This document shows positions 1-5,669 of a DNA stretch of 10,513 nucleotides, in pieces. The notes beneath the pieces were generated by a model that was not told where the DNA came from, searched no databases, and saw only the letters and a list, made by a program, of their open reading frames with translations. A program made the translations under genes and the position numbers. Where the stretch lies: positions 1 to 10,513 of the forward strand of contig DAKU01000069.1 in assembly GCA_002508425.1 (NCBI GenBank), given 5' to 3'. This stretch comes from Methanosarcinaceae archaeon UBA470 (GTDB lineage: Archaea > Halobacteriota > Methanosarcinia > Methanosarcinales > Methanosarcinaceae). How positions within the stretch are numbered: the first letter of the stretch is position 1; each line of letters opens with the position of its first letter.

Positions 1-51
1 TCGTTGATTGACGAACAAAGGCAATTCATCAGTTTTAGTTATATCTACTTT

Positions 52-59
52 TTTATATT
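52..59 (+). promoter_or_regulatory. archaeal TATA box of the Cas4-like gene
   Basis: TTTATATT lies 24 bases before the ATG at 84. Archaeal transcription usually starts 22-27 bases downstream of the box, so the start would fall at or just before the ATG. The mRNA is therefore probably leaderless or nearly so, which fits the lack of a ribosome binding site between the box and the ATG. A second AT-rich run at 70-80 makes the exact box uncertain. Confidence 0.5.
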
Positions 60-83
60 ATAAAGATACTATATTATAAATAC

Positions 84-902
84 ATGTCTCCCAATAATGC
101 TGAACAAAACACAAACGTCTCAGACATAGTATTGTATCTCAAATGTCCAAGAAAAGTATACTATACAAAACGTTCACCTAAAATAAGGTCAAAAGATGAT
201 GTTTCCTATGTTGAGCACCTTCTCCTTAAGGAACTTGGGTTGAGATATCCACAGTTCTTGGAGTCTTCTTCGTCAAAAGCCGATAACAAGAAAGACAAAA
301 TTCAAAGTGTATTTAATGAGGTGTCTGCTGAATTAAGCATCATATATGCTTCCGAACTTAAGGGTGTTTCAGAAACAACAGTGTCAGAAGCCATTGAGGA
401 TGTGACTGCTTGTCTTGAAGATATTACCTGTAATGTGGCAGAGATGCTTGAGGATGCTGGCAATCTTTCTTTGTCAAAGGCGTTGTGCGGCATGGAAGTG
501 CAACCTGTGTTATATGGATCTAAAATGAAAGTTTCAGGAATACCTGCGGGTATGGTTGAGCTTGAAGGCTCACCGATTCCGGTGATAGTCAAGACTGGCA
601 AATGCCCAGAATATGGGGTGTGGGCAGATGATCGGCTTCATCTGGCCGCATTTTCAATGCTTGTGCAGGAGATCCATGGTAGACCTACTGATGATGGAAT
701 CGTTATTTATTCAAGATCTGGTTGCATAAGACCTGTAAAGATAAGGGCAAATGACAGAAGGCAGGTTCTTGGTGTGTGTAGCAACATCAAGAAGATCAAA
801 GAAGGTTTTCTGCCTGAACGAAAAGAGATACCTCTATGCCATGACTGTGAATATCTCGAAAGCTGTGATGTAAAGTCGTCCCTTGTATCTAAGTTCTTCT
901 GA
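84..902 (+). CDS. Cas4/RecB-like (PD-(D/E)XK fold) Fe-S protein, probably catalytically inactive
   Basis: This 272-residue protein has the layout of the Cas4 (DUF83) family. An N-terminal cysteine (C21, in YLKCPRK) and a C-terminal cluster C252-x2-C255-x5-C261 are the expected four ligands of an Fe-S cluster. Between them, 'GIPAGMVELEG...VKTGK' and 'GVWADDRLHLAAF' align by eye with the Cas4 core, normally GxxD, ExK-TG and QxxxY. The metal-binding Asp is Ala155, the Glu of ExK is Ile168, and Gln/Tyr of motif QxxxY are His186 and Phe190. Only Lys170 remains, so nuclease activity is doubtful while the Fe-S fold looks intact. It is longer than a typical Cas4 because of a helical, acidic insert at about residues 60-130. 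No cas1, cas2 or repeats are nearby, so a role in CRISPR adaptation is not supported here; a DNA-binding or structural role is inference. The ATG fits a leaderless transcript. Confidence 0.75.
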   Translation: MSPNNAEQNTNVSDIVLYLKCPRKVYYTKRSPKIRSKDDVSYVEHLLLKELGLRYPQFLESSSSKADNKKDKIQSVFNEVSAELSIIYASELKGVSETTVSEAIEDVTACLEDITCNVAEMLEDAGNLSLSKALCGMEVQPVLYGSKMKVSGIPAGMVELEGSPIPVIVKTGKCPEYGVWADDRLHLAAFSMLVQEIHGRPTDDGIVIYSRSGCIRPVKIRANDRRQVLGVCSNIKKIKEGFLPERKEIPLCHDCEYLESCDVKSSLVSKFF

Positions 903-926
903 TCTTCGATCAGATCTTCCTTTTTT
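899..926 (+). terminator. hairpin plus T-run after the Cas4-like gene
   Basis: The perfect arms CTGATC (899-904) and GATCAG (908-913), with a TTC loop, overlap the TGA stop codon and are followed by a run of six T at 921-926. Archaeal termination depends mainly on the T-run; the hairpin may help or may be incidental. Confidence 0.45.
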
Positions 927-941
927 AAGTTGCCATCTTGC

Positions 942-947
942 TTATAT
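942..947 (+). promoter_or_regulatory. possible TATA element of the coiled-coil gene
   Basis: TTATAT sits about 55 bases before the ATG at 1003 and after the candidate terminator, so the second gene may have its own promoter with a 5' leader of roughly 30 nt. The match is short and the call is weak. Confidence 0.25.
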
Positions 948-1002
948 CCAATCAATGTCATCCATAGGCTGTTAAATAGAATTCGCGTTTTTTGGTAAGA
1001 AC

Positions 1003-2289
1003 ATGAAATTCATTGACAAACTTTTCGGAAAGAAGAAGGCAGAAAATCCTTCTCTCAAATTAAAGATCGATGAGCTTCCTCAGTTCATCTCAGACGAATC
1101 TGAAATAGAGTTCAATGAACTGAAACCCTTTATCCTCAACAAATATAAAGAGATTAATTACTCAATCGGTGCGATCCCTGAGGTCATAGACAGTCTCCTT
1201 ACTGCCGAGGTTGTTGAAAGTGCTAACAAGAGAGTGGAAAAGGTAGGGGATGCCAACAAGGATAACATAGTCAATAACCTGCGATCAATCATTGAAAAGG
1301 TAGTAACTCCTAAGGATACTTCTCTTCAGAGCACTTTTGAATTCTGTATCATTGCCAAATCTACCCTTAAAACTGTTCATGAAAATACTCACAGAAGTCA
1401 GCTTTACATCAAAGCCATTTACCCAGAGGAATCTCAAAAGATCATAGCTGCATTATCAAGCCTTGAAGATCCGGTGGATGAACTATTAGTGGCTCTTAGG
1501 GACAAGAAGGCCAGAATGGATTCCTTTGATAAGTTCTCTGAGGAGATAGAGAACTATAACAGAATGAGAAAACAGATTCTGGAGAGTCAGACTAAGGTCG
1601 AGCATTTTGAATCCCGAATCTCATCAATGAAAAAAGATGTCCATGATGCTAAGAACAAGCTCGATGAACTCGAAAACAGTCGGGAGTTTGAAAGGGCAAA
1701 GGAACTTGAAGTCGAGATCAGCACTCTCAAAGAGCAGTTATCAGATGTCGATCACAATATTCAGAGGTTATTCTCTCCTTTGTCAAAGGTGTTTTCCAGA
1801 ATGGAAAAGCAGGATAAGAGTGAGATATGCGTGCTCTCTCCTGAGCACAGGCAAATTCTTGAAAAGATCACTCATGATCCGGCTTCTGCTCTCGAGCATG
1901 ATCTTGATTCTTTTTTTGCCGAGGTCAAACCTAGGATAGAGGACGGCAGTCTTGGCCTCAAGGACCAGATGTGCGAAAAGGTTTTGCAGCAGTTGGACAA
2001 GCTGCAAAGTTCCGAAGCTCTGGCATCTCTGAGAGATCAAAGAAAAGAGTATTCTTTGCAGCTTGAAAGTGCAATGAACGAGTTGAACGGCCTGAGCGTT
2101 TACGGGGACAAAGAAGAGCTTGTAAAGCAAATATCTCGTGATGAGCACATGCTGAAGACCACCGAAAATGATCTAATTATGGAAAAGAAGCACTTTGATA
2201 CTCTTACAGAGGAATGCCAGCTTTTGAGGTCAGGCCTGAGCCTGGAGATCAAGGGGCTTTTCGAGAAGGATATTGAGATCGAATATTGA
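1003..2289 (+). CDS. large coiled-coil protein of unknown function
   Basis: The 428-residue product has no signal peptide and no membrane segment, so it is probably cytosolic. Residues 1-160 are predicted globular and helical, starting with a basic patch (KLFGKKK) at 5-12. Two long charged heptad-like regions follow, at about 160-258 and 325-412, separated by a less regular segment that includes 'VLSPEHRQILEKITHDP' near 277-293. Such paired coiled coils recall SbcC/Rad50- or SMC-type arms, but no Walker A, Walker B or signature motif is present, so it is not an ATPase of that class. It is co-directional with the Cas4-like gene, 100 bp away with a candidate terminator and weak promoter between, so co-transcription is uncertain. 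The ATG is preceded by GGTAAG, a weak ribosome binding site. I do not recognise a named family. Confidence 0.8.
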   Translation: MKFIDKLFGKKKAENPSLKLKIDELPQFISDESEIEFNELKPFILNKYKEINYSIGAIPEVIDSLLTAEVVESANKRVEKVGDANKDNIVNNLRSIIEKVVTPKDTSLQSTFEFCIIAKSTLKTVHENTHRSQLYIKAIYPEESQKIIAALSSLEDPVDELLVALRDKKARMDSFDKFSEEIENYNRMRKQILESQTKVEHFESRISSMKKDVHDAKNKLDELENSREFERAKELEVEISTLKEQLSDVDHNIQRLFSPLSKVFSRMEKQDKSEICVLSPEHRQILEKITHDPASALEHDLDSFFAEVKPRIEDGSLGLKDQMCEKVLQQLDKLQSSEALASLRDQRKEYSLQLESAMNELNGLSVYGDKEELVKQISRDEHMLKTTENDLIMEKKHFDTLTEECQLLRSGLSLEIKGLFEKDIEIEY

Positions 2290-2342
2290 TGTGTGAGATT
2301 GGATATTTATGCATAGCCACAGAAGACCGATAGGCCATATAT

Positions 2343-2690
2343 TTAGTCAGCAGAATAAATGCTAGTCTCATAAAATTTATCGCCAACTTTCAGATTCTGT
2401 GTTTCATTGTTGCTCATAATTTGAATAAATTGGGTTCTACTCTCATCATGTTCAAAGGGGAGTTTCACTTCTTTCCCGGGATCGGACACGGCTTCCCTTA
2501 TATGTGGGTATTTCTCCAGTTCAAGCAAAGTGATTTCTACATATTTGTCTGTTTGTTCTGTAAGTAGTTCTGCCCTAACGTACATACCTGCCCCAGGGCT
2601 GTATATAGCCAAAAAAAAGTAAAGCAAACCTATTATTGCTAACGATAAAATCGCAATTATAAGGATATTCCTAGTTTTTTTTCGGTTAAT
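2343..2690 (-). CDS. small single-pass membrane protein; start unresolved, possible frameshift
   Basis: The stop codon at 2343 and the downstream reading frame are clear. The start is not. The first conventional alternative start, TTG at 2627, cuts a hydrophobic helix in half; reading upstream in frame adds 'INRKKTRNILIIAILSLAII', which gives basic residues plus a full membrane helix. The only upstream candidate in this frame is ATT at 2690. A GTG at 2698 in another frame reads MITLTEKK up to an A8 run (2675-2682 on the complement); one extra A would join it perfectly to TRNILIIAIL. The outside part contains 'LLELEKYPHIREAV' and ends 'LKVGDKFYETSIYSAD', a pattern (acidic helix, then short strands ending Y-E-x-S) that recurs in small secreted archaeal proteins. 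It lies at the distal end of the minus-strand array, after the two-helix protein at 2768-2980. Confidence 0.55.
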   Translation of the reverse strand: MNRKKTRNILIIAILSLAIIGLLYFFLAIYSPGAGMYVRAELLTEQTDKYVEITLLELEKYPHIREAVSDPGKEVKLPFEHDESRTQFIQIMSNNETQNLKVGDKFYETSIYSAD

Positions 2691-2767
2691 GTTATCACTT
2701 CAGGTTTATTAAAAATAAATATAGGATTGCTCCTGCACAAAACTGTTACATCTAGGATCTTATTTTA

Positions 2768-2980
2768 TCATGGTATTATTAGTGATACAAGTATGCTTGA
2801 TATTATCAGTACTATTATAATGAAACTCCAGTAAAATTTACTAATTTTCCGGTTTTTCGCATCAGCCCATTTTTTAATACTCAAAATAATCAAACCAGAT
2901 ACAATGGCGCACATAAAGAGGCCAATTGTGTTTATCTCTGTATATGTGGGTAGTATAATTCCATAACCATAAGAAGCCAT
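2768..2980 (-). CDS. small two-helix membrane protein, possible partner of the truncated secreted protein
   Basis: The 70-residue product has two hydrophobic helices, at about 16-36 and 48-69, joined by a basic, polar loop (KKWADAKNRK) near 41-46, and no other domain. The start is well supported: AAAGGAGG lies about 5 bases upstream of the ATG, among the best ribosome binding sites in the window. It follows the secreted-protein remnant at 3051-3359 across a gap of about 70 bp containing a hairpin, the same arrangement as the other secreted/membrane pairs here. Small membrane proteins directly downstream of secreted toxins are often immunity proteins; for this gene that is only a position-based inference. 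No recognised family. Confidence 0.65.
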   Translation of the reverse strand: MASYGYGIILPTYTEINTIGLFMCAIVSGLIILSIKKWADAKNRKISKFYWSFIIIVLIISSILVSLIIP

Positions 2981-3018
2981 GTTTTCCTCCTTTCAAATTG
3001 TTCACAAAATGATGAAGA

Positions 3019-3036
3019 AGGGAAAAATATTTCCCT
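3019..3036 (-). terminator. intercistronic hairpin, module 1 (attenuator or terminator)
   Basis: The seven-base perfect arms AGGGAAA (3019-3025) and TTTCCCT (3030-3036), with a 4-base loop, lie about 15 nt after the stop codon of the secreted-protein remnant. On the minus strand a T-rich stretch (TTCTTCATCATTTT) follows. It resembles the hairpins at 3610-3629, 5624-5651 and 8044-8069 in position but not in sequence. Confidence 0.45.
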
Positions 3037-3050
3037 CCTAAAAGGGTTAA

Positions 3051-3359
3051 TTAAAGAGATTTCCAACCCAAGTCTTTAACTTGATACCAAGTAGGTGGTT
3101 CAACTCCAACCGGCCAGACAGCTGAACCTTGGATGATCATTTTATAATATCCTGCTTTATAGGCAGTACTGCCACTTGTGCTAATTGTGTACACATTTGT
3201 TCCTATCTTATAAGATGCACCTACTAATACTGCATTATCTCCATTTTTACGGAATACTTGCGTATTAAGGGCCATTTGAGGTATCTTAGTGGTTGAGCTT
3301 GGTAACACCATCTTTTCAGTGGCTGAAAAACTTATCGTCGATGAAGATGATTTTTTCAC
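3051..3359 (-). pseudogene. 5'-truncated secreted-protein gene (C-terminal part only)
   Basis: About 102 residues can be read from GTG at 3359, giving a beta-rich, Ser/Thr/Gly-rich sequence with 'SGSTAYKAGYYKMIIQG' near 60-76 and a Trp-containing end (WYQVKDLGWKSL). This resembles the mature C-terminal half of an exported protein, but there is no signal peptide, no ribosome binding site and no leader. The frame remains open upstream to a stop at 3411-3413, and that upstream part is antisense to a relic of mutS (3363-3395). The best reading is that recombination removed the 5' half, signal peptide and promoter, and joined the remainder to a mutS end. It could still be expressed by read-through from the leader upstream of 4358. 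Its putative partner gene at 2768-2980 looks intact. Confidence 0.6.
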
Positions 3360-3362
3360 CGT

Positions 3363-3395
3363 GCCCTGATCTTTTTCAGAACGGGGATTTATATG
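3363..3395 (+). pseudogene. mutS: short relic of the mutS 5' end
   Basis: GCCCTGATCTTTTTCAG (3363-3379) matches the intact mutS exactly for 17 bases (codons for ALIFF and the next positions), and the following 16 bases (acggggatttatatg) still align with a few mismatches and one gap. The third-codon A of 'CTGATC' agrees with the intact mutS rather than with the copy at 4830. It abuts the truncated secreted gene at 3360. Its orientation is the same as mutS. Confidence 0.6.
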
Positions 3396-3419
3396 CTGTA
3401 TCTTTACATACTAAAATTT

Positions 3420-3590
3420 TTATTCAATTTTTCCGGTTCTTAAGTAATCACTAGTATATTTGAAAAAAACTCCACATCCAAATGCAATCCACATGGCAAA
3501 ACTATGTTCTGGTATTTTCTGTGAAATTTCAAATATTATCAATAAAATCAAGAATAAAAAAGTATATGCTAAAATTCTCACTTTGTCCAT
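3420..3590 (-). CDS. small two-helix membrane protein (56 aa), possible immunity partner
   Basis: The reading frame MDKVRILAYTFLFLILL... starts at ATG 3588-3590, has GGTGAG four bases upstream (a good archaeal ribosome binding site) and ends with TAA at 3420. It has two hydrophobic segments, about residues 5-21 and 30-46, and a polar basic tail (KYTSDYLRTGKIE). The gene is easily missed because of its size. It lies 51 bp after the stop codon of the secreted Gly/Ala-rich protein (3642-4358), separated by a hairpin, and is probably co-transcribed with it. The position and small size suggest an immunity or anchoring partner; that is inference from layout, since no family is recognised. Confidence 0.65.
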   Translation of the reverse strand: MDKVRILAYTFLFLILLIIFEISQKIPEHSFAMWIAFGCGVFFKYTSDYLRTGKIE

Positions 3591-3609
3591 ATTCTCACCA
3601 AATTAAATT

Positions 3610-3629
3610 GGCTGATTAGATAATCAGCC
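3610..3629 (-). terminator. intercistronic hairpin, module 2 (attenuator or terminator)
   Basis: GGCTGATT (3610-3617) and AATCAGCC (3622-3629) are perfect eight-base arms around the loop AGAT. The hairpin starts 13 nt after the stop codon of the secreted gene and ends about 20 nt before the next ATG; AATTTAATTT follows on the minus strand. It could limit read-through or stabilise the upstream mRNA. Confidence 0.5.
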
Positions 3630-3641
3630 TAGTAAAATTAA

Positions 3642-4358
3642 TTAGATATAGTACCAATGTGTACCAATTTTAACTTTATACAACGGTAGTGCAGTTTGTT
3701 GGTAAGGTATTCTAACATCTAAGCTACCATTTGAATTTTTTTCTTTCCAATAAACTGTTTGTATTCCTAATGCTAAAACTACAGCTATTGCACTTGCATA
3801 AGGTATGTATTTGCCAAGTTGATTTACTATACCAGCAGCAGCTGTTGCACCAGCTCCAGCAACATATGACGCATCATTTTTAGAAAAGTAAATGTGCACC
3901 CCACCTGTTAGTAACTTTCCATAAGTTTCAATGTAGCTACCATTCCAAAAACTGGTTTTCATTGCAGAAATTGTTGATGCCACTGCTTCAACATCAGTGA
4001 CTTTTGCAGCAGATAGTGATTTACTGGTTACTAATTCTTCTTCATCTACAAAAGCAAAATTTATTCTATCAGGATTCTTACTATCTACCCACGAGACGAC
4101 GTATCCAATTGATCCGTCTTCTTTTTTAAAAGAGACGATTTTTTCACTGTCAGTTTCTTTAATCACGTTAACTTCTTTCAATGCTTTTGTTATCTCTTCT
4201 TCAGAAATTGATATTTTTTTAGAGATATCTATTGCATCAGCATATTCCTTATTTTCGGAAATGTCAGCCTTTGCACTCACAGCTGGCACAAATAACGTAG
4301 CCAGCATTACTATCGCCATTAAAAGCGAAGTTATTCTAATTCTTTTAAACAATTTCAT
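3642..4358 (-). CDS. secreted Gly/Ala-rich protein, bacteriocin-like layout
   Basis: The 238-residue precursor has a classical Sec signal peptide: basic KLFKRIR, a hydrophobic core at 11-22, and cleavage predicted after Val-Ser-Ala29. An acidic, lysine-rich middle (30-150) follows. The end switches to 'TGGVHIYFSK' (151-160), then a Gly/Ala-rich hydrophobic stretch (163-203) with small-residue spacing, then a Tyr/Trp-rich tail ending GTHWYYI. This division, a hydrophilic propiece followed by a hydrophobic C-terminal peptide, is seen in many exported bacteriocin-like proteins of Gram-positive bacteria; I see no specific named family. The start is well supported by GAGGTAAG five bases upstream. 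The gene has the shared structured leader and is followed by a hairpin and a two-helix membrane protein. Its signal peptide is nearly identical to that of 8091-9161, with unrelated mature parts. Antimicrobial function is a hypothesis. Confidence 0.7.
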   Translation of the reverse strand: MKLFKRIRITSLLMAIVMLATLFVPAVSAKADISENKEYADAIDISKKISISEEEITKALKEVNVIKETDSEKIVSFKKEDGSIGYVVSWVDSKNPDRINFAFVDEEELVTSKSLSAAKVTDVEAVASTISAMKTSFWNGSYIETYGKLLTGGVHIYFSKNDASYVAGAGATAAAGIVNQLGKYIPYASAIAVVLALGIQTVYWKEKNSNGSLDVRIPYQQTALPLYKVKIGTHWYYI

Positions 4359-4490
4359 TTTCTTACCTCATTTCCGTTACTCCAGAGGCAAGAAGCCGTA
4401 AGTTTTAAGCAACATCAAAACAAACTATAACCTTGCCTTTGGGCAGTAGGGGGTTCAAGTGTTCCGTCAAGATCTCTGAACCCCTTACAC
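4359..4490 (-). ncRNA. conserved structured 5' leader RNA, copy 1
   Basis: The transcript is expected to begin near 4490, about 26 bases below the TATA box. Its 5' end would fold into a hairpin from arms at 4477-4484 and 4450-4457 (GGGGUUCA with UGAACCCC) enclosing a conserved 14-base loop core. Next, GCC-CAAA-GGC (4444-4435) can form a small hairpin, but the same GGC belongs to AGGCAAG (4438-4432), which pairs perfectly with CUUGCCU (4392-4386) near the ribosome binding site. These two pairings exclude each other. Copies upstream of 6566 and 9161 keep every arm. It resembles a cis-regulatory leader; I cannot assign it to a known riboswitch class. Confidence 0.55.
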
Positions 4491-4511
4491 AAAGTACAAT
4501 ATTTGTGATAT

Positions 4512-4520
4512 GTTATATAG
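4512..4520 (-). promoter_or_regulatory. TATA box of leader copy 1
   Basis: On the minus strand CTATATAAC is preceded by GTTAA. It lies 28 bases upstream of the first hairpin arm, a spacing identical in all three leader copies, which supports a real promoter with a start just before the hairpin. Confidence 0.6.
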
Positions 4521-4829
4521 TTAACGTGTTTGCAAATCATTTTTACCTTTAGGAAAAAAAAATCACTCATTCCTTTTCATTAAGAATCAGATAGTGCAAT
4601 AATATCTAAAACTATATTTATTGTATTCTTTGTGTAACTATTTATTCAGTGTATACAGCGTGCTAATTTTCTTGAAAATATTTAAGTTCCTATCTCTTTC
4701 CTCTGTGCATTAGCTCCATTATCTATTGAGTATAACACTTTTCATATATTCAAGAAAAAATCTAGCACTACTTTTTCCCTTCCTCCATGCAAACACAAAA
4801 ATTGTACCACACAGATAAACCATAGCACC

Positions 4830-5017
4830 ATGAGCAAGATGGCCCCTGCCATGCACCAGTACTATACAGCAAAGAAAGAGTACAGCAATGCCCTGGTCTT
4901 TTTCAGGATGGGGGATTTTTACGAGTCTTTCGGTGTCCTTTGCAGGAGGATGATAAGGAGCTGGCTCTTCAAGAAGTTGAGATGGCACCTCCACTTGCAC
5001 CTTATTTTGTAACTTAG
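4830..5017 (+). pseudogene. mutS: mutS 5' fragment joined to a foreign or distal 3' tail
   Basis: Codons 1-35 (ATG at 4830) match the intact mutS at 9633 with eight base changes, five of them silent, and keep the start MSKM, the sequence AKKEYS and the mismatch-recognition FYE. Similarity stops after 4933. Staying in the mutS frame gives a stop at 5010-5012, for a 60-residue nonsense product. In another frame, from 4937, the DNA reads PLQEDDKELALQEVEMAPP and ends with a stop at 5015-5017, which looks like the natural C-terminus of a protein. The object may be an internally deleted mutS, or the mutS start fused to the end of another gene. No MutS function can remain. The excess of silent changes suggests the sequence was under selection as mutS for some time before or after duplication. 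Confidence 0.75.
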
Positions 5018-5107
5018 TTCCTTCCTCCTCTTTATCTTCGTAATTCCCTTATTCATGAGAAGAAAAGATAACCATTTCTGCTGAAAAAAGAAAGCAATAA
5101 GGTTTAT
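5018..5107 (-). terminator. T-rich region after the five-helix membrane protein gene
   Basis: Read on the minus strand, the DNA just after the stop codon at 5108 contains TTTCTTTTTTC (about 5087-5097). T-runs of this kind end transcription in archaea. No clear hairpin precedes it. Nothing else is recognised between here and the mutS fragment. Confidence 0.35.
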
Positions 5108-5572
5108 TCAGTTACCTGTCAAAATATTGTACAGACACCATAGTATTCCTAGAGATAAAGCTGCATAGGTCGCCGTAAAACTTTTATATCTGTCGGATTC
5201 AACGATTCTGCTTCTCAAATAGGAATAAATCACCAACATTATGAAGTAACCTCCGGCTAAAACTACATAAAAGTTAGTTTCGGTCTTTGCTAGAGATAAT
5301 ATGATAGTCACTATTAACCACAAGAAAAAGCCAACAAGGAGGCTTTTGATACTTACCTTATCATCTATTTTCTTGATTTTCTCAATTGTATTCCCAGCTA
5401 TTAGATAATGCCCTGCAATCAGAAAAAAAGGTAGCATACCAGCTATTGTCCAGTCGCTTATATATTTTATATTTCCGAAACCTGCTATAAGAATTACAAA
5501 TGCCCATATGTAAAAAAATACCCCTCCAATAAGAATTCCTATTAATTCTTCAATTTTAATTTTTGATTTCAT
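5108..5572 (-). CDS. five-helix integral membrane protein, possible immunity partner
   Basis: The 154-residue protein is almost wholly membrane: helices at about 10-32, 38-60, 72-95, 100-121 and 128-151, with short basic loops (KIKKIDDK near 65-72; RSRIVESDRYK near 119-129). No catalytic or transporter motif is visible. AGAGGAATAA precedes the ATG at 5572, giving a sound start. It lies 97 bp after the stop of the secreted glycine-zipper protein (5670-6566), separated by a hairpin, and a T-rich run follows it, so the two genes probably form one transcription unit. Polytopic membrane proteins encoded next to pore-type peptides often give self-protection or act in export; here that is inferred from position only. 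Confidence 0.7.
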   Translation of the reverse strand: MKSKIKIEELIGILIGGVFFYIWAFVILIAGFGNIKYISDWTIAGMLPFFLIAGHYLIAGNTIEKIKKIDDKVSIKSLLVGFFLWLIVTIILSLAKTETNFYVVLAGGYFIMLVIYSYLRSRIVESDRYKSFTATYAALSLGILWCLYNILTGN

Positions 5573-5623
5573 TTATTCCTCTTTAGAATAAATTTTTAGT
5601 GCATGGTTAAATTCATAATTAAG

Positions 5624-5651
5624 GGGAGAGATAAATAATGCATCTTCTCCC
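5624..5651 (-). terminator. intercistronic hairpin, module 3 (attenuator or terminator)
   Basis: GGGAGAGAT (5624-5632) pairs with ATCTTCTCCC (5642-5651) with one bulged base and a nine-base loop. It starts about 19 nt after the secreted gene's stop codon and ends 51 nt before the partner gene. The minus-strand sequence after it (CTTAATTATG) is AT-rich but has no long T-run, so partial attenuation or mRNA stabilisation is as likely as termination. Confidence 0.4.
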
Positions 5652-5669
5652 AATAAACTATTTTCCTCC

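Larger units (their letters stand above)
4273..4933. repeat. long direct repeat, copy 1 (signal peptide, leader, promoter, mutS 5' end)
   Basis: This 661-bp segment is nearly identical over much of its length to 9076-9735, in the same orientation and about 4.8 kb apart. It runs from the last codon of the secreted protein's signal peptide, through the leader and promoter (4359-4520), the intergenic DNA (4521-4829, no gene seen), to codon 35 of mutS. Similarity is lowest around 4700-4800. Both edges are sharp: the left edge falls in the third base of the Ala codon at the signal-peptidase site, the right edge just after GAGTCTTTCGG. Confidence 0.9.

Noticed and set aside
302..601. Minus-strand open frame within the Cas4-like gene
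   Set aside because: It is an antisense shadow of a well-supported gene, with no promoter or ribosome binding site.
84..902. CRISPR-Cas locus
   Set aside because: A Cas4-like gene is present, but no cas1, cas2, effector gene or repeat-spacer array is visible anywhere in the window.
3997..4401. Plus-strand open frame opposite the secreted protein gene, and the similar one at 9007-9204
   Set aside because: The shared end (FLPHFRYSRGKK) is the reverse reading of the duplicated signal peptide and leader, not a gene family.
4359..4490. Cyclic-di-GMP-I (GEMM) riboswitch assignment for the leader
   Set aside because: AAAGGCAA and GCCTCTGG recall parts of that motif, but the conserved GACGCAAAGCC core is missing and the stems do not match, so it is left as an unassigned leader.
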